Shown: positions 33,625-45,484 of the stretch, in pieces
Numbering within the stretch: position 1 is the stretch's first letter
How the letters are laid out: every line of letters starts with the position of its first letter
Source: Brassica napus
Taxonomy: Eukaryota; Streptophyta; Magnoliopsida; Brassicales; Brassicaceae
NCBI RefSeq assembly: GCF_020379485.1
Contig: NC_063452.1
Coordinates: 8,473,065 to 8,537,064, forward strand
DNA: 64,000 nucleotides
Direction of reading: 5' to 3'
Program-made: the position numbers and the translations under genes
Notes under the pieces: generated by a model
The model's input: the letters and a program-made list of their open reading frames with translations, nothing else
Told to the model about the DNA's origin: nothing
Databases searched by the model: none

Positions 33625-35510
33625 TTTCAATCATTTTCGTTGTTGAGTGAGTATAAGCTTTGAATGCTTATGGTTTGATTTTTTGTTTTCATCTTCATTT
33701 ACTTTGAATTCTAATTGTGTGCGGAACTGTTTCAGTAATAATCTTTTAGCTTCTGCTAGATGTCTTGTTGAACTGAGAACTTCTAGAGAGATCAAAATCT
33801 TTGAATAAACAACTTATTGGGAAAATGTAGAGACGAGCTTTTGATGATAAGCAAATGCATACAAGTATCTCATGTTGTTGAGTTAGTTTGTCCTTTCTCC
33901 GTATCTGCTGGTGAAACTGATGGTCTTGTTTTCAAGAATAGCAAAATTTACAAATTCAGGTTCATAATTCAACTAAACTGCTAGTACATAATCTTCATGT
34001 CAGGGAGTTCATTGTCTTTGTGTATGCTACTGTTAGTTATTAACGCTTTGTAACCATCAGCTAAATCTACATGTCGAAAGAACTCTTTAGTAATTCAAGA
34101 ATAGTCACTATTAAACCCAAGCGAGACAGGAGCACAGAGTAAGAATCTGCAAACTCATTGTGTTTCATTACCAGAGATGGGTCTTGCACATTAATGACCC
34201 TCATCAGTTTCGCAGGATTTCCAGCCACTACACTTCAAACCCAAAAAGACATGTCCATGGTTACAACTCCTGATTTGAAAGATTCAAAAGCTGAGTTTCC
34301 TTGTCGGTCTTAGTACTATGATGCATACAAGTAAAACAGTCAAGAAAGATAGAAAAAACTGTAAGTAAACAAAAAAAAAATCTAGTATAAATTCTATACC
34401 TACTATATGGTGAATCAAAGAGTTCCCGAAAACAGACAGTAAAACTTGATATACTCAGATCTATGAGATACTCTACAAATTTAGAGGTGCAAATGCAATA
34501 TTTATGGTTGAATCCACATAGATTCATAATCATTAAATATATTTCGTTTTTCGAATTAAGCTAAATAATAATAGATGTAATGCAAATAAACAAAAAAAAC
34601 TAAAGTGCTTGTAAGTTCAATAGGAAAAACACTAGATTTAGGGATATTCACAGTTAATTCAGAATCGCAGACTAGACAAATTACTAGGGGTTTAATTAAG
34701 AACCGTTCTTGAACTCAAATCACTACATTTAAATCTATTATTTTTGATGCAAGTATAGATCCTAAAATTCCAAATATCATTAGAAATTCAACAGTTCAGA
34801 TAAGCATTAAGAATGAGTTTGATAAGTTCATAAAATTCATAAACCAAATTTCTTTGTAGATGATATTTTGTTCATCTAAGATTAATTCAGGATATCAATA
34901 ACACTTTCATGTCTATCAATTAACCTAAAATCTAAATTTCAAGACTTCAAGTGATCAATCTAAAACTAACATTAATTTTAATCCATATGAAAAATTATAA
35001 GATTAACCTAACAATTTTATCTAGTCTAACAATTTATCATTAACCCTTGAAAAACCATAAATCTAACAAATGAATTAATTAAACATAATAGTAGAAACAC
35101 AAATTGAATAAATTGCATTAAGAAATCAAAAGGAGAAGTTAAGAAGTTCAAAACCTTCTTTCCACAAGGTGTTCTGATTTTCTCTCCAAAGCTCTCACAA
35201 AGTATCAATGTTGTTACAAAACTTTTTAAAAACTTTAATATAGTCTAAAACACGAAAATGACTTAGATTGTAGATAATAGAAACTTCAATTCTTAAAACT
35301 TCTTTAAAAACTCATTGAAAAGTGTTGTCTACGATGGGTTTCGACTTTCGACACCACCATGTCCAAATATCGAATCCAACTTTGATGTTTTCAGCTGCAA
35401 TGCTCCTCAAGCTACAAAGTGCTTCAAAAGCTCCAATTTTGTCCAAAACGTATCCGAAGACTTTAAAACCGGATTATTAAAAACTATGATATATTAAAAA
35501 CGGTGAAGCT
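33625..35510. other. Intergenic, no gene supported
   Basis: PSAT2 3' UTR followed by AT-rich DNA. Genes expected here from Arabidopsis order (a serine acetyltransferase and an acyl-activating enzyme) are not visible as exons or remnants. Short ORFs at 34261-34533, 35026-35208 and 35315-35497 look random. Confidence 0.45.
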
Positions 35511-35804
35511 CAGTGCCGGTTCAATAAGGAGGGCGGGCGGTGCGACTTCCCCGGCTCCAGTTCAAATCCTATAATACTAGGGGCCCAAATTATTTTCATT
35601 AGCATATCTGATTTAGATTTGAACAGTATTAAATCGTTGTATCACAAATTTTTCTAGTTAAATTATCAAAAAAAAAATATGCATGTTTGATGCTCGAGTC
35701 AAAATTTCAGGGAATTTTACCAACCTTAAAATTTTTACTATAGGGACTAGGGTCTTAAAATTTTTTTTTGCCCAAGGGCCCTTGTACATATTAAGCGGGC
35801 CCTG
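35511..35804. mobile_element. Short non-autonomous hAT-like element
   Basis: The element starts CAGTGCCGGTTCAATAAGG and its reverse end reads CAGGGCCCGCTTAATATGT, sharing 12 or more of 19 positions. It is flanked by GTGAAGCT (35503-35510) and GTGAAGCC (35805-35812), an 8-bp target duplication with one change. CA-type ends and 8-bp duplications are typical of hAT elements. It is 294 bp and non-coding. Confidence 0.6.
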
Positions 35805-35812
35805 GTGAAGCC

Positions 35813-36482
35813 GGTGGATCTGGTGAGCTTCTACTACTGATGTGCTCTCCCTTTCTTTTCGTGTTTTGGATCTGGTTGCCTTTCTCCGTGCGTTTTAGCC
35901 GTGGTTCATGTCTTGCTCCTTGCTTCTTCTCGTGTAGATCGGCTGGTTGATGGAATTTCTAGAATCTGGCACTTCGTTGCCCGGTCTAGTAGCTGATAAG
36001 GTTAGGTCTAATGTTCAGTCTTACCGATGCCTCAAGTAAAGCAGATGTGTAAAATGTGTTGATCAGCTTTTTCTCATTTGGTTCAGAGATGATGAGTTTC
36101 TGGTGTGTATATATAAGGAAAATAAAAGATCAGAGAACTGTAAACTACCGCATGAAAAATGAAGAAACAGATCAGCCATGGATATGGTTTTCCTATAATT
36201 AGATTTCTTACACGGAAAGGCAAACGATTCTGTACCTCAGAAAGATTTTAAAAGAAGAATGGCAATAGAATATTCTACCGCGTCTGGAAGATTTCAAAGA
36301 CAATCAATCATAAACATCTGTTTTCCTTTTTCTTTTCATTCAGTTTTTCCATTATAAATCTGCATCGTGGGTCAGACCAGACCCTCTAAACAAAAACATC
36401 AACTCATAGAAGAAAAAAAGACTTTGTGTTTTTTTGTTGTTGTTGTCCGAGAGATTAAAGATTGTAACTCGGTTGATCGAAA
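35813..36482. other. Upstream flank of the NOI gene
   Basis: No coding exon. The last part includes GGGTCAGACC and a poly-T leader, followed by the NOI start. Nothing else recognised. Confidence 0.35.
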
Positions 36483-36692
36483 ATGGCATCAAACGACGCT
36501 GGAAGGCCGTTACCAAAATTTGGGGATTGGGATGTGAATGATCCGGCGACAGCGGATGGATACACGGTGATATTCAGCAAAGCCGGTGAAGATAAGAAGA
36601 CAGGAAGGAGTTCGACGAAGACTAATTCTCAGAGGAAACAAGACGGTGATAAACCAGCGGTCAAGAAATGGCTCTGTTTCACCTTTTCTTGA
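36483..36692 (+). CDS. NOI/RIN4-family small protein (At2g17660-like)
   Basis: 69 aa, single exon. The NOI domain core PLPKFGDWDVNDPATADGYT is followed by VIFSKAGEDKK. A basic linker precedes a C-terminal WLCFTFS, whose Cys is a likely acylation site for plasma-membrane attachment, as in RIN4. The PxFGxWD motif in RIN4 is the site cleaved by the bacterial effector AvrRpt2, so this protein could be a target of the same protease. The position between PSAT2 and the PPR gene matches At2g17660. The cellular role of single-NOI proteins is poorly known; exocytosis and immunity links come from the family. Confidence 0.9.
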   Translation: MASNDAGRPLPKFGDWDVNDPATADGYTVIFSKAGEDKKTGRSSTKTNSQRKQDGDKPAVKKWLCFTFS

Positions 36693-38653
36693 TTTCTTTT
36701 TCTTGTGTACATTGTGTCATCCTAAGAAAGAAACTAGCTTTGAGCCTTTGACAACTTTTGTCCTAGAAGTTTTCTTATGATGAATCAGTTCTGCATGTGT
36801 ATATTACAGAATCAACAAAACTTTTAGCTCCAAATTTCTAGCTGGAAAATGGAAACACTTGGCGAAATGAGAACGTTGAAACATAATAATTGTTTTGAGG
36901 TAATCCTGGGCGGATGTAGGCTTGCGGGTACGGGGGCACGTGTCCCCTACTCTTTTTATTTTTTTTCTAAACAACTTAAGTTAATTTGATTCAGTTGTTC
37001 TTAGTTTATAGTAAATAAACAAAATTGTGCCCCCAATTCATAATGTTTTTGTTTTGTTTTTAGTATTTTGCCCCCAACTATAAATGGTTCTAGATCCGCC
37101 ATCCATCACCAAGCTCCTTCAACGTGTTTCTTTTTCAGAACTTCAGATATTAGACAAGATTTGCTCTTCTTCATTACAAAACCTTTTGTTTAATCTTTCT
37201 TGATTTGGCCTGCAGATTTATGAATCAATGCCTTGTGTATGGTTTTAAACTTTTAATGAGAAAAAACGAGAAGATCATTGAGTTATTTTGAGAAGATAAT
37301 TTTTTTTTGAAATAATATAACTTGGATACCACTTTTAATATTACCGTCGATATCATAACATTTGAGTTTAGAGTTTGCTGATTATTATTTAGGGTTTGCC
37401 ATTTTATAAATGATTTTAAATATTAATAAACTATTTATGAGGGTTGATTTAGGGTTGATTTAGTTTTTTTTTTTCATTACAAACTTTAGGTATTTAAATG
37501 TTAAAGACAAATTTAAAAAGTACTATCAAATTCGTGGTAAAATTAGAATTCGCTCAAAAGAATATCTGTTATATTTAGCCTCCATAAATTGCTGTTTCTG
37601 AATAAAAAAGGATTTTGCCTACAAACTTGTACAAAAAGTAAAGAACAATGTGTGTTAAAGGGGAGGGAACCCTAGTACATATTGAAATTGGATCGACCAC
37701 CAAACCAAACTATAATCGTAAGTGACCCAAACAATTTAAACTGGTTGATCTCTAGATACATAAATGGGTCCAAAATTTCTCTAAATGAAAGATTCGGACC
37801 GACCAAAATTGATTCGAATAGACAGAACGATCCGAACTGTGTTCAGAGACATAGACAGAACGATCCGAAATGCTATCTTAGCTCGCAACACCCGCAAGAA
37901 GTTCAAGAATCTTCTCTCGCATTGGCTAAAGAATGCTCTGCATCATAAGTCCCTCCTGTTTTTAGCTTTTTTGGGAGTGATTGGCTTAACCGCTTTTTCC
38001 TTGTACATGTACAATCGGCTTCATTTTTAATGATACGTACTTATCAAAAAAAAAATTGATTCGAATAAATCCAAACCTATAAGAACCCATCTGAAACAGA
38101 CTTGGAAATCTGAATTGTCAAAATTATGATTAGTGTGTTTTTTTCCTATACTTTTATTTATACGTCAACTGTATAATTCTTTTTTTTAAAAAAGAGTCCC
38201 TCCATTAAGAATCTCTAGAGAATAATCATCTTTGTAAATATTATTGCGAGTGACTGGTTAGGATGTAGAAAATATCTTTACCTTTATTTTTTTTATCTAC
38301 GACTATAAAATTGCCAATCATGCTTTATTTAGATTTTAAAACTAAAGTCAAAAAAAAAAAATAGTTGTGAGAATTTTGTTTCAGTAGATCATCATCAATG
38401 TATAGGTTTTCTCCGAGCTATCATGTTTTGTTCTATTAAAGCAAACATAATTTTTCTTTTTGAATTTATGCAAATGCAAGCAATCATAGACAATAATAGA
38501 CATGATCCTAAGCTGTAAAAGCGGCTGTAAAAGCCCAACAGGCCCAATGAAGAAGTACGCAGTAGAGCGCGAGTGCGACTACCTACAACCAGTCAACCAG
38601 TACAAAAACCCTAAAACCTTCCGGCGATCGAAGCAAAACGGAAAATACCAAAA
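36693..38653. other. Intergenic with small repeat fragments
   Basis: At about 36905-37105, a stretch begins GGGCGGATGTAG and ends with GATCCGCCA, with GCCCCC blocks inside; it may be a degraded fold-back repeat. An ORF at 37682-37948 overlaps a local repeat of GACAGAACGATCCGAA (about 37819 and 37855). The proximal promoter of the PPR gene follows, without a clear TATA box. Confidence 0.4.
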
Positions 38654-40021
38654 ATGGGGAAGATCCCGTCGTCGTTTCGCTCTCTAACGTCGACGCAACT
38701 GATCAAGAAACCCACCGCATCTCCTCCCCCGCGAAACTCCCAAAACAGAATCACCGGGACTCACGACTCCCCGAAACCTCCCCAGACCACTCCCTCGAGA
38801 AACCCTTTCAAATCCCCAAACCTCTCCTCCGCCAAATCCCTCTTCAACTCAATCGCCGCCACCTCGAAAATCCCCCTCGACACCAAGTTCCACAACTCCG
38901 TCCTCCAATCCTACGCCTCCATCGCCACCGTCGACGACGCCGTCAAGCTCTTCCACCACATCCTCAAATCCCAGCCCAGTTTCTCCCCGGAGCCGTCCAC
39001 CTTCAACATCCTCCTCTCCCACGCCTGCAGATCCCCCGATTCGCCTCTCTCGAACGTCCACCGAGTCCTCAACCTCATGGTGAACAGCGGCGTCGAGCCT
39101 AACAACGTCACCACCGATATCGCGGCCCGGTCCCTCTGCGAATCGGATCGGATCAGCGACGCTAAAGATTTGGTGATGGAGCTCTCCGAGAAGCACTCCC
39201 CTCCGGATATGTTCACTTATAACTACCTTCTCAAGCAGCTCTGCAAGTACGAATCGTTAAACGCTGTTTACGAGTTTAGGGATAAGATGAAGAAGTCGTT
39301 TAACGTGAAGCCGGATCTTGTTAGCTACACTATCTTGATCGATCATGTGTGTAACTCCAAGAATCTAAGGGAAGCGATGAAGCTAGTTAGCGATCTTGGT
39401 GCTGATGGTTTTAAGCCGGATTGCTTTGTGTATAATACTATTATGAAAGGGTTTTGCACGTTGAGCAAAGGGAGCGAGGCGGTTGGTGTTTTCAAGAAGA
39501 TGAAGGAGGACGGTGTTGAGCCTGATCGTATCACTTACAATACTTTGATATTTGGGTTGTCGAAGTCAGGGAGGGTTGAGGAGGCGAGGAAGTATTTGCA
39601 GACTATGGATGAAGCAGGGTACGAGCCTGATGCTGTAGCTTACACGGCGCTGATGAATGGGATGTGTAGGAAAGGAGCGAGTTTGGGTGCGTTGAGTTTG
39701 TTAGAAGAGATGGAAGCGAAAGGGTGTGCTCCTAACGATGTCACTTATAATACTTTGCTTTATGGGTTGTGTAAGGGGAGGTTGATGGACAAAGGGATTG
39801 AGTTTTATGAGATGATGAAATCGAAGGGTTTGAAGCTTGAGAGTTACGCTTACGCCACGCTTGTGAGGGCGCTGGTTAGAAGTGGGAAGGTCGCGGAGGC
39901 GTATGAAGTTTTTGATTATGCAGTTGGTAGCAAAAGTTTGAGTGATGCTTCTGCGTACGCTACGCTTGAAACTTCGTTGAAATGGGTGAAGAAGGCGAAA
40001 GAACAAGGATTGGCTGACTGA
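38654..40021 (+). CDS. P-class pentatricopeptide repeat protein (At2g17670-like)
   Basis: 455 aa, intronless. The N-terminus (MGKIPSSFRSLTSTQLIKK) is basic and Ser/Thr-rich, typical of an organelle targeting peptide. From about residue 95 on, roughly nine tandem 35-residue PPR helix pairs can be counted, with signatures such as PDLVSYTILID, PDCFVYNTIMKGFC, PDRITYNTLIFGL, PDAVAYTALMNGMC and NDVTYNTLLYGLC. There is no E or DYW extension, so a P-class protein. Such proteins bind specific organelle RNAs for stability, splicing or translation. Synteny points to At2g17670; the RNA target is unknown. Third positions in the first 500 bases are C-rich. Confidence 0.93.
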   Translation: MGKIPSSFRSLTSTQLIKKPTASPPPRNSQNRITGTHDSPKPPQTTPSRNPFKSPNLSSAKSLFNSIAATSKIPLDTKFHNSVLQSYASIATVDDAVKLFHHILKSQPSFSPEPSTFNILLSHACRSPDSPLSNVHRVLNLMVNSGVEPNNVTTDIAARSLCESDRISDAKDLVMELSEKHSPPDMFTYNYLLKQLCKYESLNAVYEFRDKMKKSFNVKPDLVSYTILIDHVCNSKNLREAMKLVSDLGADGFKPDCFVYNTIMKGFCTLSKGSEAVGVFKKMKEDGVEPDRITYNTLIFGLSKSGRVEEARKYLQTMDEAGYEPDAVAYTALMNGMCRKGASLGALSLLEEMEAKGCAPNDVTYNTLLYGLCKGRLMDKGIEFYEMMKSKGLKLESYAYATLVRALVRSGKVAEAYEVFDYAVGSKSLSDASAYATLETSLKWVKKAKEQGLAD

Positions 40022-40049
40022 ATGGTATTCTCTAGCTTGAGCTTTGTCG

Positions 40050-40345
40050 ATGTTCTTAGTTTTCGCAAGTTGTGTTTCTTTTGTATTGAATCCAAAAGGA
40101 ATGAACTTGATTGCTTGTACGAAAATGAACAGTTATTTCTTAAGGTTGCCAGCATTGATTAATAACTTTAGGTTGTTTTACTATGTTGGTATGCTTTATC
40201 GACTTTCTTCTTTTCACAAGTCCTGTTCCTTTTGTATTGTTCCAAAAGGAATGAACTTGATACGTTATACAAAAATGAACAGTTTGTCCTTAAGGGAGCC
40301 AGCATTGATTAATGACAATAGGTTGTTCAACTATGTCGGTATGCT
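40050..40345. repeat. Tandem duplication of about 148 bp in the PPR gene 3' flank
   Basis: Both copies contain CCAAAAGGAATGAACTTGAT, ATGAACAGTT and CCAGCATTGATTAAT in the same order, followed by TAGGTTGTT and GGTATGCTT. A weaker third piece (CTTTCTTCTTTGTGCAGGTC, about 40438) may belong to the series. Confidence 0.75.
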
Positions 40346-40512
40346 TGTGCCTGAGATTTTTTTTGGTGTTTCTTTCCTTTAGTGTCCTAGAAACTGTTCT
40401 TGTAAACTATTGTCAATGCTATGATTGGCTTCACCGGCTTTCTTCTTTGTGCAGGTCATGTTTTTTTTTTAAAGTTGTATTTCTCTAAAATGAGTGAATT
40501 TGATTAGCTATG

Positions 40513-40640
40513 AACAGTGAGCATATAACTTTGACAAGCTATATGTATATGAACACTGATGTATGAAAGTATATGAACACAGATGTATACGACCATTTGA
40601 TAAGCTATATGCATATGAACATTGATGTATGAAAGTAGGC
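40513..40640. repeat. Short tandem repeat TATATGAACAC-GATGTATGAAAGTA type
   Basis: Phrases AAGCTATATG, ATATGAACA and TGATGTATGAAAGTA recur at about 40540-40572 and 40600-40638. Non-coding. Confidence 0.55.
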
Positions 40641-41690
40641 TGTTTAATTATGTTGGTAATATACTTGTCCACATGAGATCTTTAACAAGGGTTAAGTCTC
40701 TATGAGATAACTACATTCGGTGAAACTCTGTTATAATTTACCTTTTTGTCTTTTTGTCTTTTATGTCATTTACTCTGTTCTTAGTAGTTCTTTTGTGGAT
40801 GACATGATTGGTTTATTGATCTTGTCTGGGATTGTTACCTGAGAGATCAAAGAGATAATATTTGCTTTTGACAATTGTGCCACCGGTTCAAAGGTAAATC
40901 AAACAGAGTATCTGAGTAAAGATTGTTTCTTTTCTATGGCTTGCAGGGAAGATACTGTTATCTTCATCGAACAAGCAGCCAAGTGCAGAGTATTGTGACT
41001 GTTTCAGTTAAATTACAACCAAATAATTGAGGGGAGGGGACAATAAAACAGAGGACAACGTTGGTGGAATCATATAGAAGATTTTTCAGAAAGGACAAGT
41101 GGTCAACATTCTTGTATTAGTCAATTATTTGGCGAATGAATAAACGCTTATTGTTTATTTTGTTGTTTTCTGTCATATTTGATTTTATAGTGTTTCCTTG
41201 TTCCTTCATCTAAACAACAGAACGTTACGGAAAAATTATTACATCAAGAAATGTACGTACGATGAGGTCCACGAATGCAAGATTCTCCTTGGCCTATGAA
41301 AATTAACCGAATATGCCGAACCGCACAAATATCAGTTTTCGGTTCAGGCTCAGTTAAAAGTTTGTTTCAGCTCTGCAAGTTTTAAAAATTCGGTTATTTG
41401 TTTGGTTGTGAGTTTGGTTCAATTCGCTAGAATGTAAACAATCTGGTTAGTGGTTCAGTTAGTTCAGTTCTTTTATCTATATTTTAGATTAAATTATACT
41501 GGTTTATATTAAATCATACCAAAATTATCACTATAATATTATCGGACAAATCAACTATAGAAAATATTATTATTTATAAGAATTTGAAAAGCAAAAGATA
41601 TGTTAATATACATGATTTAATCCAAAACAACTAATAATTCATTTATATATATTTATCAAATTTTCTCTCCATCTAAATTGTGCACATCAG
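40641..41690. other. Intergenic, no gene supported
   Basis: No exon recognised. At 41280-41480 a degenerate CCGAA/GGTTC-rich stretch resembles the arms of the crucifer repeats seen at 15525-16206. Confidence 0.4.
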
Positions 41691-42590
41691 GAAATAATAT
41701 ATTTTTGGGTTCCTTCTAGGTGGAGGAAACCCATTGGGTTTGGTTGGTGATAACCAAACTTGGAAGTTGGGCCATTGGTATTTGTCCATGAGATTAGTAT
41801 TGGGCCTTGGAGGTTCTTAGGTTTAGTGAGACACATATATATAGTCTCTTGACCTAATTTTTTATGTAGAGACTTACAAAAATCAAAAAGACAAAAGAGA
41901 GAAAAGAGGGAAAGAGGCAGAATTTCGTCTGGATTTTTCAAGGCAGATTTGGAGGGTCAAACGGATCCTGCTCGGGCTGATATTTTGTGGGAAGCTTCTT
42001 CAGTCAGTGAGTTAAAGGTTCACCGAAGGGATTTAGATTTCAACGGTTGGATCTTCTGTTGTCTGGGTTTTAGTGAAGCTGGTCGTCACAGTTCTTCAGC
42101 AATGCTGTCTTGAGTGTTTGGTAAATCCGACGGTGAGATCTTCTCTGATTGAGCTGAAATTTGGCAGAGGTGTTGTTGACTGGTTTATCTTGGATTTATA
42201 CGATGGGATTAGTCTCTGGTTGCCAGAATCCTTGTGAGCTGAGGTCGTTTGGTTTCTGCTGGTTTTGAAGCTTTGTGTTGCTTTCTTGTTGTTGTTGTTC
42301 TTGTGTTGGAGATAGCTCTTTGTAGCTTGAGTCTCTGTTCTGTTCAGGTTGTTGAACAGGGAGGACGTGGTTGTACTCACGTACATTTATATAGTGGATT
42401 GTTGAGTGGACTACGGTCCCGTAGTTTTTCTTTCTCACATCGAGGAGGTTTTCCACGTAAAAAGTGCTTGTCTCATTTAGTTATTGCTTATATTATATCC
42501 TGCTATCGTCGAAGTATTTTTCTCTCAGATTCTCACAAGGTAAGGGGAAACACGATTGTTACATTACGCTGCGCCTCGTGTCCGCTTTCC

Positions 42591-42600
<10 letters not shown>
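41690..42600 (+). mobile_element. Probable solo LTR or LTR remnant
   Basis: The stretch has promoter-like features inside a non-coding region: a TATATATA box at about 41835-41845, then a purine-rich leader, GT-rich tracts and a TTTTCTCTCAGATTC end near 42525. This is the look of a crucifer copia LTR. No internal retrotransposon coding flanks it, so it would be a solo LTR. Exact ends and target duplication were not found. Confidence 0.35.

Positions 42601-42640
<40 letters not shown>
42595..42640. repeat. (TA)n microsatellite
   Basis: About 22 TA units. It translates into Tyr-Ile runs in overlapping ORFs, which are artefacts. Confidence 0.9.
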
Positions 42641-42643
<3 letters not shown>

Positions 42644-44439
42644 GGTATTTTTTGACAGAAATTTATATAATTGTTACTTCTACGTAAGATAAATGAAATA
42701 AAATAAAAATAGAAAAAACTGAGTACATAAATGTAAAAATGTAAATAAATTGAAGAAAAACAAATATTACTTGATAGGAAGTATTAAAATGTTTACTGTA
42801 AAAATAATATATTTATATTATTCGTTCAAATTTTTTATTTTATAATTATTTTTTTAATATATTAGAATTTATCTATAATTAAAACATGAAAATAATTATA
42901 AGTACTATAATTAATTAACTTTAATTGTATAATGAATATAATGTGACAAGAAATATATAAGTTTTATAGTTTTGTGAAATAAATTAATAAAAATATAGTT
43001 CATATAAATATCACAAATTTTATTTAATATCTCAATAACTAAAAGTAAATTAGCTAAAACTATATCATCAGAATTTTAAAAATAACTTCAAAAGATAAAT
43101 TCGTGTTAATGCGAAGCTCGCATGTTTTTCTATTAATTGAGGGGGTATTTGGGCCAAAGTCCAACTAATTCTATAGGAGGACAGTACTGATGAATTATCC
43201 GATCAAAGGTTTTTCAAATGGATCCCAAAACATAATCTCATCTCGTTTGGCCAAGCAAATGGCAATTTAGTTCACGTTACTTCTTTAGTAGAAATAAAAA
43301 AAGAGTATAAGAAAAAAAAAAAAGTATAAGATATGAAACGAAGAGTTCATAATACACAACTCAACAGACACGGAACCTACTAATATGAATTAGTCTATTA
43401 TATATATACATTTTCTATAATTTGGTGAATAAACTCTTTGTTTAGTCTTTGCTTCTCTCTGTCATGTTGCATTAATTATATTTTTATATTGCTGAACATT
43501 TTTTGGTCTCCCCCATTAAACAATATAACGCTACGAGAAAATAGAAAAATGAGGAAAAATATACGTAGCACGAGGTCCACGAATACAACTATACAAGACT
43601 CCCCTACCCTTTCATTGTAAACGAATAGGTTTCTGAATCTACAATAGGTTAGCTAATTTTATTTGACTAGATCATCATATATCTCTTAGTATAAGTTTAT
43701 ACAGCTGTCATGTTTTGTTCTACATATTAGATCTTACTATGCCAGCGATGAAGAAGAGACAACAATGGAGACAATACACTAAGAATAATCAGAGAACTAG
43801 ATGTTGCTAGATTTGTTACTAATAATTTGTTAACACAGAGCCGTGCCTCAAATTTAAAATATAAACATTCGCTTAAGGCATCCAATTTTTTGGAAACACA
43901 CGCACAATGATCTTGCATCATTAGCTTCAAAATGGTCTATTAGGATGCAATATGAGTGTCGCAGCATCAATGATGAGCTCATTCAGCAAACAGTGTCTTT
44001 GTTGAGTAGCATTGTAGCTTATGTGACTAAACTATTGTATGTGTTCTATCTATGTTTTATGTCTTCTTATATCAAATTACTGATACCTAAATTTTCCTCT
44101 GTGTTTATTCTAGCTCGAAACTTTCCTAGGCATAAAAGTTCAGGGATGAATGGGCAGTGCTGGTCCAACATTTTAGGTGCCTTAAAGAAATTTTTTGATA
44201 ACATACTTTTATGCCTTTTGTTGAAGACTAGAGGAGGTTCATAGCCAAAATTCATAACCCCTCGAGAACCGGAAGTTCGTAACCTCTTCAAGTCTGAAAC
44301 CACAATATGTAATTTTAATTTCATCTCAACGGTCAACTGAACCGGTCAACTAAACCGGTGATCTCTGACACAATATTTTACGAGATGATTGCTTGTACTT
44401 TTATGTTTTTTTAATCATACACATTTATAGTATAAGCTA
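42641..44439. other. AT-rich intergenic DNA
   Basis: No gene. At about 43848, CAGAGCCGTGCCTCAAA resembles an hAT end, but no matching partner was found. A GC-containing hairpin ATGCGA-AGC-TCGCAT lies at about 43110, without a CTRR end after it. Confidence 0.35.
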
Positions 44440-45248
44440 TTAGGTGTCTGCCCCCAATTTTGCGGGTAGTTATATTATATAAAGAAATATATATTATCTT
44501 TATACTGTTATAATTTTTGAATAATAATTGAAAATTTAAAATTTTAATTTTTAATTTCAAATATTTGGATAATCAAAAAATTTCAGTATATATTTATAGA
44601 AGATATGTGAGATTTAAAATAGTTTAAAAACATAAACCTTAGTCATTAAAAATATTTCTCTTACAGAAAATAATATTATAATTAATTCAGATAATTAGTT
44701 GTAAAATTATTTTATATTTTAGTTTAATACATGAAAAACCGAAAATACTCTAGCTCCCAAGAGAAAGAAAAAAGAGAGTGTGTTTTTTTGTGTAACTCCA
44801 ATATGACCAATACAATGATCGGAGACTTTTATAATGAAAGATCTTTTGTAAACGGTTTTGTGTGGACATTAAAAACATAAAAGTTATAATAATTCCTTAC
44901 TAATGGTTGGTTTAAAAACATTAAAATTATTTCTATAAAAAATGCTAAAGTATTTTATTTAAGTATATATAACTAATTGATAAAAATAACGAAATTGATA
45001 AAACATATATATTCTTTCTCTAATTCTACAATTAGTTACCATAAATCATTATTTGTAATATCATTTGTGTTATTTGGTAATTTGTATTAATTAGTTCTAG
45101 AGTTACTTTTTATTTTTAGATCTGATTAAAATAATAAATAATAAATGTTAACAACCAATCAAATTATAACTATTTTTTACAACTTAACATATTAAAGACA
45201 CATAATTAAAATTCAATTAAGTTGCTTCTTAATTAATATATAGTATGA
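44440..45248 (-). mobile_element. Helitron-like element, about 0.8 kb, minus orientation
   Basis: On the minus strand it begins A then TCATACTATATATTAATT (TC at 45248-45247). It ends with a stem CTACCCGC-AAAATT-GGGGGCAG, then ACAC, then CTAA, followed by T (44440-44443). The distance between hairpin and end is shorter than usual. No coding. Confidence 0.5.
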
Positions 45249-45484
45249 TTTATCTCTTTAAAACTAATGATAAATTTGGTTAAAGTAAACATAAAAACAT
45301 GTATTAGGAAAATGATAGTTTAAGCAATTTTTCTTATAATTTGTTCCAAATCACACTTTCTCACTCAATTTTTTTTTTAATTTATTGTTTAACATAAAAC
45401 TCAAGTGGGTTAAACAAAAAAATTCTTCCTTAAAGTATCTCTGATCATCATAGCATTTTATCAAACACTAACTCATTCAACCAA

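Noticed and set aside
42249..42692. 147-codon ORF ending in Tyr-Ile repeats
   Set aside because: Runs through a (TA)n microsatellite and LTR-like DNA.
43105..43130. Hairpin ATGCGA-AGC-TCGCAT as another Helitron end
   Set aside because: The bases after it do not give CTRR followed by T, and no TC start was found at a sensible distance.
43848..43910. hAT element starting CAGAGCCGTGCC
   Set aside because: No inverted partner end or 8-bp duplication could be found nearby.
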